DNA of 64,000 nt. Source: Comamonas sp. KCTC 72670. GTDB taxonomy: Bacteria > Myxococcota > Myxococcia > Myxococcales > Myxococcaceae. The position numbers and the translations under genes are program-made. How positions within the stretch are numbered: position 1 is the first letter of the stretch; each line of letters starts with the position of its first letter. Under the pieces are notes generated by a model. That model made no database searches, was not told the DNA's origin, and saw only the letters and a program-made list of their open reading frames with translations. The stretch is taken from positions 114,233 to 178,232 of the forward strand of contig BNCN01000012.1 of assembly GCA_014656495.1 (NCBI GenBank), read 5' to 3'. Shown here in pieces: positions 7,903 through 16,020 of this stretch.

Positions 7903-9864
7903 GTGATTGTGAAGCAGTGGAGAAAGGGATGGGGCGTGTTGCCCCTTCTCGGGATGGCGGTGGGCTGTGGCGGCGCGGTGACGGAGGAGGCAGGTGGGCA
8001 GCAGCGCCAGACCGCGGCGGTGGAAGCAGCGGCGCTCCCCCCTGGCTGCGAAATCCTGGGCACGGAGTACCACGCCAGCGGACGCCCCGCGGGCGACACC
8101 TACGTCACGCAGGACGCACCGGATACGCCGAATCCCGCCTCCGCGGTCATCATCTCGGACGGCAACCCCCGGCAGGAAGCCTATCTGCGCTTCAGGGTCG
8201 ATGGCCTCTCGCGGGCCACGGTGCTCCAGGCGACGCTCCGGCTCCATGCGCAGGACGGCTCCAGCAACGGCCCTGCCCTGTACGCCACCAGCCCGGACTG
8301 GAGCGAGCACACCCTGACCTGGAACACCCGTCCCCCGCCCGTTGGACCGCCGCTGGCCAATGTGGGCGCCATCGCCTCCGGGACCTTCGTGGAGTACGAC
8401 GTCACGGCACACGTCACGGAGGATGGGCTGTACGGCTTCGTCCTCCTCCCCGAGGTGGGCGATGGAACGGACTTCGCCGCCGACCGGCATCCCAACACCT
8501 CCCTGCGCCCGGAGCTGCGACTGCGGTTGCGCGAGGAGCAACCCCGGTGTCAGCACTTCGGGACGGGCGGCGCCGTCACCCAGGTCCTCCGCGGCGATGC
8601 GCACGCCAACGCCCTGGCCGCGGACAGCAGCGGCGGCTTCGCCCTCCTGAGCACGGTCCACTATGACGCCGCGCCCTATGGAACGGGGCTGCGACTGACG
8701 CGTTACGACGCGAACGGCACCCCGGTCTGGACGCGGGAACATCCCCAGCCGGGCGAATGGCTGACGCTCGGAGGGCTCGCGCTCACGCCCCTGGGCAACC
8801 TGCTCGTGTATGGACGCTACACGGGCGCGCTGGACCTCGGCGCGGGCCCCGTCCCAGGAACCGGGGCGGGCACGTACGGACTCTTCATCGCGAAGTTCAG
8901 CCCGACGGGCCAGTTCGTCTGGGCCCACGCCTTCCGCTCGACCGTCCAGAACCAGGGCACGGCCTCGCAAGGACAGCTCATGGCCCATGGCATCGCGACC
9001 GATGCCAACGGCAGCCTCATCCTCACCGGTGAGTTCCAGGGTCAGTTGGACCTGGGAGGCGGCGTCCTGGACGCGGGGCCTTCGAGCCACCCGCCCGGCG
9101 GCCCCAGGGGGATGTTCCTCGCGAAGTTCTCCTGGGAAGGGACGCACCTGTGGTCCCACGCCTTCGCCGCGGGCGAGGATGGCAGCACCCAAGGCCACGC
9201 CGTGGCGACCGACAGCCAGGGCCACGTCCTGGTCGGCGGCAACACCAGCGGCACCAACGCCCTGGGCACGGCCGCACCGCAGACGCCCTTCATCGCGCGC
9301 TTCCTTCCCACCGGAGAACTCCAGTGGGCGCGGCGGCTCGACGGGGTGTGGGGCAACATCATGGGCGTGGCGCCCATGCCGGATGACGCCGTCGCGTTCA
9401 GCGGCCACGTCCGAGGCACCTTCACCTTCGCGGGCACCCCGTTGACGAGCATGGGCGAATCACCCGACATGGTGCTCGGCGTGCTGGAGACCACCTCGGC
9501 GGACCGGTGGGGACGGCTGTATGGCGGCATCGACGGTGAATACAACCGGGGCCTCGTCGTGGACGCGCAGGGCAACCTCGTGACGAAGGGGTTCTTCAAC
9601 CACGCGACTGACCTGGGCGCCGGCACCTTGAACCCCTACCAGGCCGGCGAGGTGAATCCCTATGTGGCCAGCCATGGGCCCGACGGCAGCCACCGCTGGT
9701 CCCGGGCCATGGGTGAAGGCCTGATACCCACGCTGCTGGCCATGACGCCCTCGGGAGAGACGCTCTTCGGCGGCTACCTCCTGGAGTCGGAGCCCATCCG
9801 CGTGGACCAGACGCACTACACCTCGGATGACGGCTTCACGTTCCTCCTGAGGCTGTCTCCCTGA
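7903..9864 (+). CDS. DNRLRE-domain lipoprotein with C-terminal propeller-like repeats
   Basis: A 653-residue exported lipoprotein. GTG 7903 is chosen because GGGAGG lies five bases upstream and the frame then encodes MIVKQWRKGWGVLPLLGMAV ending in a GC lipobox. A DNRLRE module of roughly 170 residues follows (start YHASGRPAGDTYVTQD, with LRFRVDGL and LTWNTRPPP), a beta-sandwich found on secreted bacterial proteins. The rest consists of repeated beta-propeller-like blades such as RLTRYDANGTPVW, FIAKFSPTGQFVWAHAF and FLAKFSWEGTHLWSHAF. It is probably surface-exposed and binding or structural; no catalytic motif was seen. Confidence 0.85.
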   Translation: MIVKQWRKGWGVLPLLGMAVGCGGAVTEEAGGQQRQTAAVEAAALPPGCEILGTEYHASGRPAGDTYVTQDAPDTPNPASAVIISDGNPRQEAYLRFRVDGLSRATVLQATLRLHAQDGSSNGPALYATSPDWSEHTLTWNTRPPPVGPPLANVGAIASGTFVEYDVTAHVTEDGLYGFVLLPEVGDGTDFAADRHPNTSLRPELRLRLREEQPRCQHFGTGGAVTQVLRGDAHANALAADSSGGFALLSTVHYDAAPYGTGLRLTRYDANGTPVWTREHPQPGEWLTLGGLALTPLGNLLVYGRYTGALDLGAGPVPGTGAGTYGLFIAKFSPTGQFVWAHAFRSTVQNQGTASQGQLMAHGIATDANGSLILTGEFQGQLDLGGGVLDAGPSSHPPGGPRGMFLAKFSWEGTHLWSHAFAAGEDGSTQGHAVATDSQGHVLVGGNTSGTNALGTAAPQTPFIARFLPTGELQWARRLDGVWGNIMGVAPMPDDAVAFSGHVRGTFTFAGTPLTSMGESPDMVLGVLETTSADRWGRLYGGIDGEYNRGLVVDAQGNLVTKGFFNHATDLGAGTLNPYQAGEVNPYVASHGPDGSHRWSRAMGEGLIPTLLAMTPSGETLFGGYLLESEPIRVDQTHYTSDDGFTFLLRLSP

Positions 9865-9894
9865 AACACGCCGTGTCTTCCGGGGGGCGCCCCC

Positions 9895-10980
9895 TCACCT
9901 CCCGGAGGACAGGTGAATCCACCGGCGCTCCGCGTGGGAGCGCCGGGCCGCGTCCAGCACCTGCTGGTTGCGCCACCCGTCCTCCAGCGTGGCCGCGTCC
10001 TCCACGATGACGCGCCCCTCGCGCAGGGCCTCGGTGAACGCACGCGCGAACAGCAGGAAGCCGCGTGCCCACTCGTTGTCGGGCAGTCCGGGTGGCAGCG
10101 GGGGCTCCTCGGGGAGCGCCACCCGCTCCCATGCACGGGCGCCCACGGTGGAGCGCCACAGCTCTCGGCCCTCCACCCGCAGTCCTCCGCGCTCGCACGA
10201 CACCTCGACGCCGTGCAGGGGCCGGCCAGGGGACACCATCGACACGTCAATGGCGGCCGTCGCCGCGCCGAAACGCAGCAGCAGCCGTGCTTCATCGTCG
10301 CTCGTCACCGCGCGAGCCATCCCGGCAACAGGGTCAGGGCGCTCCGGGAGGTGCGTGGCCAGCTCGCCCAGCACCGCGTCCGGCTCGGTGCCCAGCACGA
10401 AGCGCAAGGTGTCCACCGCGTGTGAGCCAATGGCCCCCAGGAGGCCGCCCCCCTGCGCCGCGTCCGACCACCAGTCCCACGGCCGCTCCGGCGACGCGCG
10501 GTTGTCGTTGCGGTAGTCGACGCGCGCGCTGCGCACCGCGCCCAACTCCCCGGAGCGCACCAGGTCGCGCATCCTCCGCCGCGCGGGCAGGAACCGCAGC
10601 TCGTGGTCCATCAGCGCCAGCACACGCCGCTCCCGGGCCACGTGCCACATGGCGCGGGCCTCCTCCGCGTCCAACGCGGTGGGCTTCTCGCAAAGCACCG
10701 CCTTGCCAGCCTCCAACGCGGCCAGGGTGATGGGCCGGTGCAGCGCGGGCGGCGCGGAGACGCAGACGCAATCCACCTCGGGCCGCGACACCACCTCGCG
10801 CCAGTCCGTCGTCACGTGCGGAATCCCGAGCTGACGGCCCGCGGCCTCCGCCGTCTCGGCCCGAGCGCTCGCGAGGCTCACCACCTGGACACCGGGCAGC
10901 GTGCGCAGCACGGGCACCTGCGTCGTGCGCGCGAAGCCCGCGCCAATGACTCCCACCCGAACCGTGCGCGCCGTGGACAT
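9895..10980 (-). CDS. Gfo/Idh/MocA-family NAD(P)-dependent oxidoreductase
   Basis: A 361-residue enzyme. An N-terminal Rossmann fold begins VRVGVIGAGFARTTQVPVL, and the family's EKP motif occurs in AVLCEKPTALDAEEA. The C-terminal alpha/beta substrate domain contains GGLLGAIGSHAVDTLRFVLG, whose His is the usual catalytic-site His of the family. These enzymes oxidise or reduce cyclic sugars, inositols or related compounds. Start ATG 10980 has GGGGAG just upstream; the frame runs open to 11052 but without support. It is divergent from a HEAT-repeat gene. The substrate is unknown. Confidence 0.88.
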   Translation of the reverse strand: MSTARTVRVGVIGAGFARTTQVPVLRTLPGVQVVSLASARAETAEAAGRQLGIPHVTTDWREVVSRPEVDCVCVSAPPALHRPITLAALEAGKAVLCEKPTALDAEEARAMWHVARERRVLALMDHELRFLPARRRMRDLVRSGELGAVRSARVDYRNDNRASPERPWDWWSDAAQGGGLLGAIGSHAVDTLRFVLGTEPDAVLGELATHLPERPDPVAGMARAVTSDDEARLLLRFGAATAAIDVSMVSPGRPLHGVEVSCERGGLRVEGRELWRSTVGARAWERVALPEEPPLPPGLPDNEWARGFLLFARAFTEALREGRVIVEDAATLEDGWRNQQVLDAARRSHAERRWIHLSSGR

Positions 10981-11103
10981 TTCCGTCTCCCCTGAACCGA
11001 TGACGCGACGCGCAGGTTGTGTTTGGAGCGCCCCCATTGCCAACAGCCTCAAATTCAGAGTATCCGAGAATTAGCAGGAATCACCGGCTGGATACTCTTC
11101 CTG

Positions 11104-12273
11104 ATGACTTCCCAAAAGCTTCGTTGGACCGCGGCCGCAGGCGCGTTGCTCATCGCGGTGGCCGTGGCGCTGTTCTGGACACGTGACGCCTCGCCCACCT
11201 CCGAGGACCCTCCACCCACCGTTGCCGGCCACGCGGCCCCCCAGACGCCACGTGGCGCGCCGGGCGCCGCGGCAGGTGCGGCGACAACCGAGGAGCCGGA
11301 GCCGGCGGTGGAGCAACTGCCCATGCCCGGCTGCTGGGACGGGCTCCATGCCTTCGATGCCTCCGTGTCCATGGACACGTTCCGGCAGGCGCTGGCGATG
11401 GCCATCGGCAACAACGACCGCTACCTCGCGTCGTACCTGCAGGAGCGGCTGACAGAGCTGGTCGGCGGAGACGCCGCGCGCGCGTTGCAGGTGTTGGAGT
11501 GGGCCCAGAGCGCCAACGGGCCTGAGCTGAGCATCTACATGGACGCGCTGAAGGACGCGCCCGCGGTGCACACGGCGCAGGTGGCGCAGCGCTTGTTGAA
11601 GATGGGCGAGGACCCGGGTGCCACCTCGCAGCAACGCTCGGCGGCGCTGGATGCGTTGGAGACGCAGCGCAAGCTGACGGCCGGAGACATCCAGCGGCTC
11701 AAGACGCTGGCGCTGGACGAGACGCTGGACTCCACCGCCTGGGTGGCCACGCGCACGCTGGGCCGGGTGATGAAGGAGGACTTCTCCCGCACCGGCAACT
11801 ACGCGCCCTATTGGAAGGAGCTGCTCGACATCGGCTCCACGTCCGACGACATGGCCGTGCGGCTGCTCGCGCTGGAGATGCCGTCGTACTCGAACCCCGT
11901 CATTGGCGAGGAGTCCTTCGACTCCCTGAAGCGCATCCTCGCCAACGACCGCGAGCGGGACGTGCGGGAGATGGCGGCCTTCCGCCTGGGGCTGACGAAG
12001 GCGCCGGACCAGGCGCTGGACATCTTCCGCGACGCCTTCGAGAAGGAGCACGACCTCTGCGTGCGGTGGGCCATCTTCCGCTTCGCGGTGCGCGCGGCCG
12101 GCGAGAAGGCCCTGCCGCTGCTGGAGCAGTTCGCCACGAAGGACCCGCGCTTCACGCAGGACTACCTGGAGTTCCAGGCGCTCTACGCGTCGGGCACGGT
12201 GGACTTCGCCCGCATCTGGCTGGGCAAGCGCGAACACCACAACTGCCTCGTCGAGGAAGGAGCGCCGCACTGA
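11104..12273 (+). CDS. Membrane-anchored HEAT-repeat-like protein
   Basis: A 389-residue protein. ATG 11104 places a membrane helix right at the N-terminus (LRWTAAAGALLIAVAVALFW), followed by a Pro/Ala/Glu-rich linker and an all-helical repeat domain. Segments such as DMAVRLLALEM, ERDVREMAAFRLGLTKAPDQALDIF and DLCVRWAIFRFAVRAAGEKALPLL have the HEAT/ARM spacing. No strong Shine-Dalgarno is visible at 11104, and the frame stays open to ATG 11017. The stop overlaps the next start by one base (TGATG), so the two HEAT genes are probably translationally coupled. Likely a periplasmic scaffold; partners unknown. Confidence 0.75.
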   Translation: MTSQKLRWTAAAGALLIAVAVALFWTRDASPTSEDPPPTVAGHAAPQTPRGAPGAAAGAATTEEPEPAVEQLPMPGCWDGLHAFDASVSMDTFRQALAMAIGNNDRYLASYLQERLTELVGGDAARALQVLEWAQSANGPELSIYMDALKDAPAVHTAQVAQRLLKMGEDPGATSQQRSAALDALETQRKLTAGDIQRLKTLALDETLDSTAWVATRTLGRVMKEDFSRTGNYAPYWKELLDIGSTSDDMAVRLLALEMPSYSNPVIGEESFDSLKRILANDRERDVREMAAFRLGLTKAPDQALDIFRDAFEKEHDLCVRWAIFRFAVRAAGEKALPLLEQFATKDPRFTQDYLEFQALYASGTVDFARIWLGKREHHNCLVEEGAPH

Positions 12274-13259
12274 TGGTCCCCGTGTCGATGAAGCAGGCGG
12301 GGCGCGCGGCGCTCCTGGTGGTCCTCACGTCCCTGTCGCCCCTGGCCGCGCGAGGCGAGGTCGCGATTCGCCCCGCGCAGTGCACGGTGCAGGGCATGCT
12401 GGACGACGTGCGGCAGGCGATGAAGCACGGCTCGCCCGCGCTGAAGCGCTACGTGAAGATGCGGCTGAAGGAGGCCGCGCTCGCCATGTCCGCGGAGTCC
12501 CTGCTGGCGGCGTGGCAGGGAGAGCGCGACCCGGAGGTGCTCGAGGCGCTGGGCGCGGCCCTGGCCACCAAGGCCAGCAACACGGGCGCGCCGGGCTTGA
12601 TTCAGCCGCTGCTGGCGCGGGCCGTGGGTGACGCGGACCCGGCCCTGCGCGCCGCGGCGGTCCGCGGGCTGCGCGGCGTGCCCTCCGTCGAGTTCATGGA
12701 GAAGAACGGCGGCGTGGTGACGTACGAGCAGCTGGTGCGAGACGCGTCTCCCGAGGTCCGCGCGGCGGTGGCGGAGAACCTCGTCGCGGAGAGCGCGGAC
12801 GTCTACAGCGGCCATGACCGGGGCGTGTCGGAGGCGGCGGTGTCCGTGGCGGCGGCGTCGGAGGACCCGGCCGTGGCGGCGAAGCTCCTGCGCGAGGTCT
12901 CCATGGAGGCCGTGGGCCACGAGGCCGTGGAGCAGGTGACGCGCCAGCTCCGCTCGGAGAACCCGGAGCTGCGGGCGGCGGCGGCCACGGCGCTGGGCGG
13001 CGTGCCCGGCGGTGAGGCGGCGGGGGCGCGCGGCTCGCTGGTGGACCTGTACCGGGACGACAAGGACCCGGCGGTGCGCAAGGCGGCGCTCCAGGGCATC
13101 GCGCGGCTGGGGCAATCCCAGGCGGCGTCCGTGCTGGAGTCACTGCGCGGCGTGGACCGCTCCATGGACGCGGAGATCGACGCCTGGCTGAACGTCCTGA
13201 AGCTCAACCTCCAGGAGTGGGAGCTCGTGCTGCGCGAGAAGCAGCGCCTCCGGAGGTAA
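12273..13259 (+). CDS. Secreted HEAT-repeat protein
   Basis: A 328-residue protein starting inside the stop of the preceding gene. A signal peptide (about residues 6-28, KQAGRAALLVVLTSLSPLAA) is followed by HEAT repeats over almost the whole length. Examples are DPEVLEALGAALATKA, DPALRAAAVRGLRGVP, SPEVRAAVAENLVAES, NPELRAAAATALGGVP and DPAVRKAALQGIARLG. Such arrays form curved superhelices for protein binding. Coupling with the upstream HEAT gene suggests a complex on the periplasmic side. No enzymatic motif is seen. Confidence 0.85.
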   Translation: MVPVSMKQAGRAALLVVLTSLSPLAARGEVAIRPAQCTVQGMLDDVRQAMKHGSPALKRYVKMRLKEAALAMSAESLLAAWQGERDPEVLEALGAALATKASNTGAPGLIQPLLARAVGDADPALRAAAVRGLRGVPSVEFMEKNGGVVTYEQLVRDASPEVRAAVAENLVAESADVYSGHDRGVSEAAVSVAAASEDPAVAAKLLREVSMEAVGHEAVEQVTRQLRSENPELRAAAATALGGVPGGEAAGARGSLVDLYRDDKDPAVRKAALQGIARLGQSQAASVLESLRGVDRSMDAEIDAWLNVLKLNLQEWELVLREKQRLRR

Positions 13260-13309
13260 CGCCTGCTTCACCGCAGTACGCAGCGCAACACCAACGAGGG
13301 AGTCTCTAG

Positions 13310-13858
13310 ATGAAGACGATGAAGCTGACCCTGGCGGCGGCCGTTCTCGCCGCCACGGGCTGGGGCACCACTGTCACGGCCGCCACGGCCGTGGGCCCCA
13401 TTTGTGATGCCGCAGCGCGCGTGGGCTCCACGACGTACTACTCGTGCTCGGGCAGCAGCCACAACGCGCTCGATATCAGCAACGGTACGTGCAGCGTGTG
13501 GAACCACCGCGGGATGATCAACGTCAGCCGCCACTACGCCTACTACGGCGGCTGTGCGAACAACTGCAGCGGCGGCACGAGCTGCAACGGCGGCGCGGGC
13601 AACTACTACGTCGTCTCCGGCGGCAGCGGCTGGGACTTCCGCCAGCTCCACCTGAACTCGAATGGCTCGTCGCGCAGCCAGACGTGTGACCGGTGCGCGC
13701 TGGGCCTCGTGGGCTCCACGGGCAACTCCACGGGCGCGCACGTGCACGCGGACAACCGCCAGTACGGCACGCGCAAGACGGCCTGGTACACCAGCGTCGG
13801 CACCACGTGCGGCACCAACGCCAACTGCAGCAACCGCCTCGGCACGCCCACGCTCTGA
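13310..13858 (+). CDS. Small secreted M23-type (LytM) peptidase, cysteine-rich
   Basis: A 182-residue exported protein with a signal peptide of about 25 residues. M23 zinc-peptidase features are H51-x3-D55 (HNALD), a His after the central strand (RQLHLNS, H114), and STGAHVHAD with H144 and H146. The last matches the family's STGPHLHFE signature. M23 enzymes cleave peptidoglycan cross-links or glycine-rich peptides. It is only about 155 residues after processing and has ten cysteines, which would give up to five disulfides and suits an extracellular enzyme. A predatory or cell-wall-remodelling role is inference. AAGTCTCTAG-type sequence rather than a strong Shine-Dalgarno precedes the start. 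Confidence 0.8.
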   Translation: MKTMKLTLAAAVLAATGWGTTVTAATAVGPICDAAARVGSTTYYSCSGSSHNALDISNGTCSVWNHRGMINVSRHYAYYGGCANNCSGGTSCNGGAGNYYVVSGGSGWDFRQLHLNSNGSSRSQTCDRCALGLVGSTGNSTGAHVHADNRQYGTRKTAWYTSVGTTCGTNANCSNRLGTPTL

Positions 13859-13878
13859 TTCGCAGCCCCCACACCCCG

Positions 13879-13920
13879 CCCCGTCCTGGCCCGCGTTGGC
13901 GCGCCGGGACGGGGTTTCTC
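13879..13920 (+). terminator. Rho-independent terminator after the M23 gene
   Basis: CCCCGTCC (13879-13886) pairs with GGACGGGG (13907-13914), with extra GC pairing in the loop region, followed by TTTCTC. It lies 20 bases after the stop codon. Confidence 0.7.
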
Positions 13921-13940
13921 ATGTCCGCAGTCTGCCCGCG

Positions 13941-14309
13941 TCATTCGAGGTGGCTGAGCTCGGCCTCCGCGTGCGCCCTGTACAGGGGCACGACTTCCAC
14001 GGCGAGCACACCCTCCAAACATTCCCGAGCGCCTGCCAGGTCTCCATCCTCGACACGGCGGTTGGCCTCCGAGATGGCACGCATCAAACGCTGCGAGCCC
14101 TCTCGAATGCGGCGGCGTACTTCGCGGACCAGCCTGACGCCCCCTTCGGGGGTTGCCAGCGCCTGCTCCACCTCCACATCAGGAATCACGACCTGCCGCG
14201 CAACGCGGCGGAGCAGCACCGTGACTTCTGGAGAGAACGCCACGCGGCCATCTCGAGCGAGCCGACGCTCCAGCTCCGCGACCTGGTCCCAGTCGTGTTT
14301 CTCACCCAT
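13941..14309 (-). CDS. DUSAM-domain protein
   Basis: A 122-residue protein matching the DUSAM family, which is largely restricted to Myxococcota and functionally uncharacterised. Recognisable features are WDQVAELERRLARDGR near the start, a central LLRRVARQVVI, RRRIREGSQRLMRAISEA, and the C-terminal DGDLAGARECLEGVLAVEV with VVPLYRAHAEAEL. ATG 14309 is used because it overlaps the stop of the upstream lipoprotein gene (TGATG), which implies translational coupling. It is acidic, soluble and mostly helical. A partner or immunity role for the lipoprotein is possible from context but unproven. Confidence 0.8.
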   Translation of the reverse strand: MGEKHDWDQVAELERRLARDGRVAFSPEVTVLLRRVARQVVIPDVEVEQALATPEGGVRLVREVRRRIREGSQRLMRAISEANRRVEDGDLAGARECLEGVLAVEVVPLYRAHAEAELSHLE

Positions 14310-14764
14310 CAACGGACCTTGCCTGTTCGCGAGCAGAGATGAAACGGCCACTCACGTTGTCCCTCGCAATTGCGGAAACAGTCGTAGCAGTTGCCACCCC
14401 ATCCCTCCTGATTCTTGCAGGCGACATAGGTGTCCATGCAGTGCTGCTTCCATCCGGCGTCAGCGTCCGCCGCGGCGGCCACGTCCTTGGACGCCTGTGC
14501 TGCTTCGTTCAAGACCCGCGCACCGTTGAGGAGTCCCGCGGCTTCGGACGCGCTGACACCACAGCTCTCGGGCCCCCACTTCTTGATGCAACAAACCAGG
14601 GTGGACTCGCCCGGTCTGCAGTCCATCGCCATGGATTGAGCGAGATAGGACGCGTCCACCGGGCCTTGCCGCCCCGACGCACATGCCGACAGCAGCAGGC
14701 CCCAGAGCAAGAAAACTCCCGCTACGGACCGATGCCACAAGGGCGCCTGCGCTCGAATGGACAT
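14309..14764 (-). CDS. Cysteine-rich lipoprotein coupled to a DUSAM gene
   Basis: A 151-residue protein. It has a signal peptide with lipobox LLSAC (C28), so it should be lipidated. The mature part has two cysteine-rich blocks: a first with DCRP, CCIKKWG and SCGV, and a C-terminal one with HCMDTYVACKN, NCYDCFRNCEGQ and HLCSR. Between them lies an Ala-rich helix. Related-looking short lipoproteins or C-terminal tails occur repeatedly in myxobacterial genomes, often in two-gene units. I do not know the function. Together with the coupled DUSAM gene it could be a small toxin/immunity or signalling pair. Confidence 0.75.
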   Translation of the reverse strand: MSIRAQAPLWHRSVAGVFLLWGLLLSACASGRQGPVDASYLAQSMAMDCRPGESTLVCCIKKWGPESCGVSASEAAGLLNGARVLNEAAQASKDVAAAADADAGWKQHCMDTYVACKNQEGWGGNCYDCFRNCEGQREWPFHLCSRTGKVR

Positions 14765-14928
14765 GGCGCACAGTCAAACAGACGCCCGTGCACACCCCAA
14801 AGGGCTCGGATGCCTTTTGGACACCGGCCCACCCCCTGGGGCCCCTGGGTTGACGGGACACCGTGCCCGGCGGCACCGTGAAGGAGCTCAGCAGTCAGCG
14901 TTCTCTTCGGCCCAGGAGCGTACGCGTC

Positions 14929-15465
14929 ATGGCTTCCGACTCGCCCGTCCGCGGCATCGACCATGTCGGCATCACCGTGCCCGACCTCGAAGCAGCCACC
15001 GCCTTCTTCGTGGAGGCGCTCGGCGCGCAGGTGCTCTACGACACGCTGAAGAAGGGACAGACGCCGCAGGAAGGCGAGGACCTCGAGCGGCGCCTGCGCT
15101 TCCTCCGAGGCTCCAGCATCCGCGCCATGCGCCTGCTCCGCCTGGGCAACGGCCCCAGCCTCGAGCTCTTCGAGTACGCGGCCCCCGAGCAGCGCCCACC
15201 GGCCCGGCCCAACGACCTGGGCCTCCAGCACTTCGCCGTCTACGTGGAGGACATGGACGCGGCGCTCGCGCGCTTCCAGGCGGCCGGAGGCGAGGTCTTC
15301 TCCCGCCCTCACGAGCTGCCGCCGCTGGAGCAGGGCCCAGGCAACGCCTTCTGCTACGCCAAAGCCCCCTGGGGCACCGTCATCGAGTTCATCCGCTACC
15401 CGTCGCCCCAGCCCTACGAAACCCACACCGCGCTGCGGCGATGGAAACCGCCCCAGCGCGGCTGA
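14929..15465 (+). CDS. VOC-superfamily (glyoxalase/dioxygenase-fold) protein
   Basis: A 178-residue protein. It opens with IDHVGITVPDLEAATAFFVEALG, the standard first half of a VOC module, and continues to LGLQHFAVYVEDMDAALARF and WGTVIEFIRYP in the second half. The potential metal ligands are the first-strand His, the H of QHFAV and the E of VIEFI. ATG 14929 has AGGAG ten bases upstream. VOC proteins include glyoxalase I, ring-cleavage dioxygenases and resistance proteins. This one cannot be assigned to a reaction. It is convergent with the thiol peroxidase. Confidence 0.88.
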   Translation: MASDSPVRGIDHVGITVPDLEAATAFFVEALGAQVLYDTLKKGQTPQEGEDLERRLRFLRGSSIRAMRLLRLGNGPSLELFEYAAPEQRPPARPNDLGLQHFAVYVEDMDAALARFQAAGGEVFSRPHELPPLEQGPGNAFCYAKAPWGTVIEFIRYPSPQPYETHTALRRWKPPQRG

Positions 15466-15472
15466 GACACCG

Positions 15473-15988
15473 TCACAGCGACTCGCGGACCGCCTTCAGC
15501 GCGCCGTCGTAGTCCGGCTCGTGGGTCATCTCCTTGACGATCTCCCGGAACACGACCTTGCCCTCGCGGTTCAACACGAAGGTGCTGCGCGCCAGCAGGC
15601 CCAGCTCCTTCATGTACAGGCCGTACTTCTCACCGAACTCGCGGTCCTTGTAGTCCGACACCACGGTGACGTTCTGGATGCCCTCGGCCGCGGAGAAGCG
15701 CCCCAGCGCGAAGGGCAAATCCAGCGTGACGAACAAGACCTGCACGTCCGGTCCCAGCGCGGTGGCTTCCTTGTTGAACGCGCGAAGCTGCGCCGCGCAC
15801 ACCCGCGTGTCCACGCTGGGCGCCACGCTCAACACCACCACCTTGCCCTTCGTGTCCGACAGCTTCAGCGCGTCGTTGAGCCCCTTGTACGCGGTGAAGT
15901 CCGGGGCCGTGTCGCCCACCTTCACCTCGTCCCCCACCAGCGTCACCGGCTGCCCCTTGAACGTGACGATGCCCTTGTGCTCGGCCAT
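15473..15988 (-). CDS. tpx: Thiol peroxidase (Tpx family), resolving Cys missing
   Basis: A 171-residue peroxiredoxin of the Tpx group. It contains the family motif SVDTRVCAAQ with peroxidatic Cys64 and ends EPDYDGALKAV as in other Tpx proteins. Tpx reduces lipid and alkyl hydroperoxides with thioredoxin. In classical Tpx a second cysteine lies in the segment RFCxAEG; here it reads RFSAAEGI, so Ser99 replaces it and no other cysteine is present. The enzyme must act in a 1-Cys mode or use an external thiol. Start ATG 15988 is chosen by family length; the frame runs open further upstream. It heads the 3' end of a same-strand run with the sugar kinase. Confidence 0.9.
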   Translation of the reverse strand: MAEHKGIVTFKGQPVTLVGDEVKVGDTAPDFTAYKGLNDALKLSDTKGKVVVLSVAPSVDTRVCAAQLRAFNKEATALGPDVQVLFVTLDLPFALGRFSAAEGIQNVTVVSDYKDREFGEKYGLYMKELGLLARSTFVLNREGKVVFREIVKEMTHEPDYDGALKAVRESL

Positions 15989-16020
15989 GGAATGCCTCTC
16001 CTCTTCGGGTAGCGCGCGGC

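Noticed and set aside
7665-8099. N-terminal extension of the P-type ATPase up to 8099
   Set aside because: It overlaps the divergent lipoprotein gene and lacks family similarity; the ATG at 7664 has a strong ribosome-binding site.
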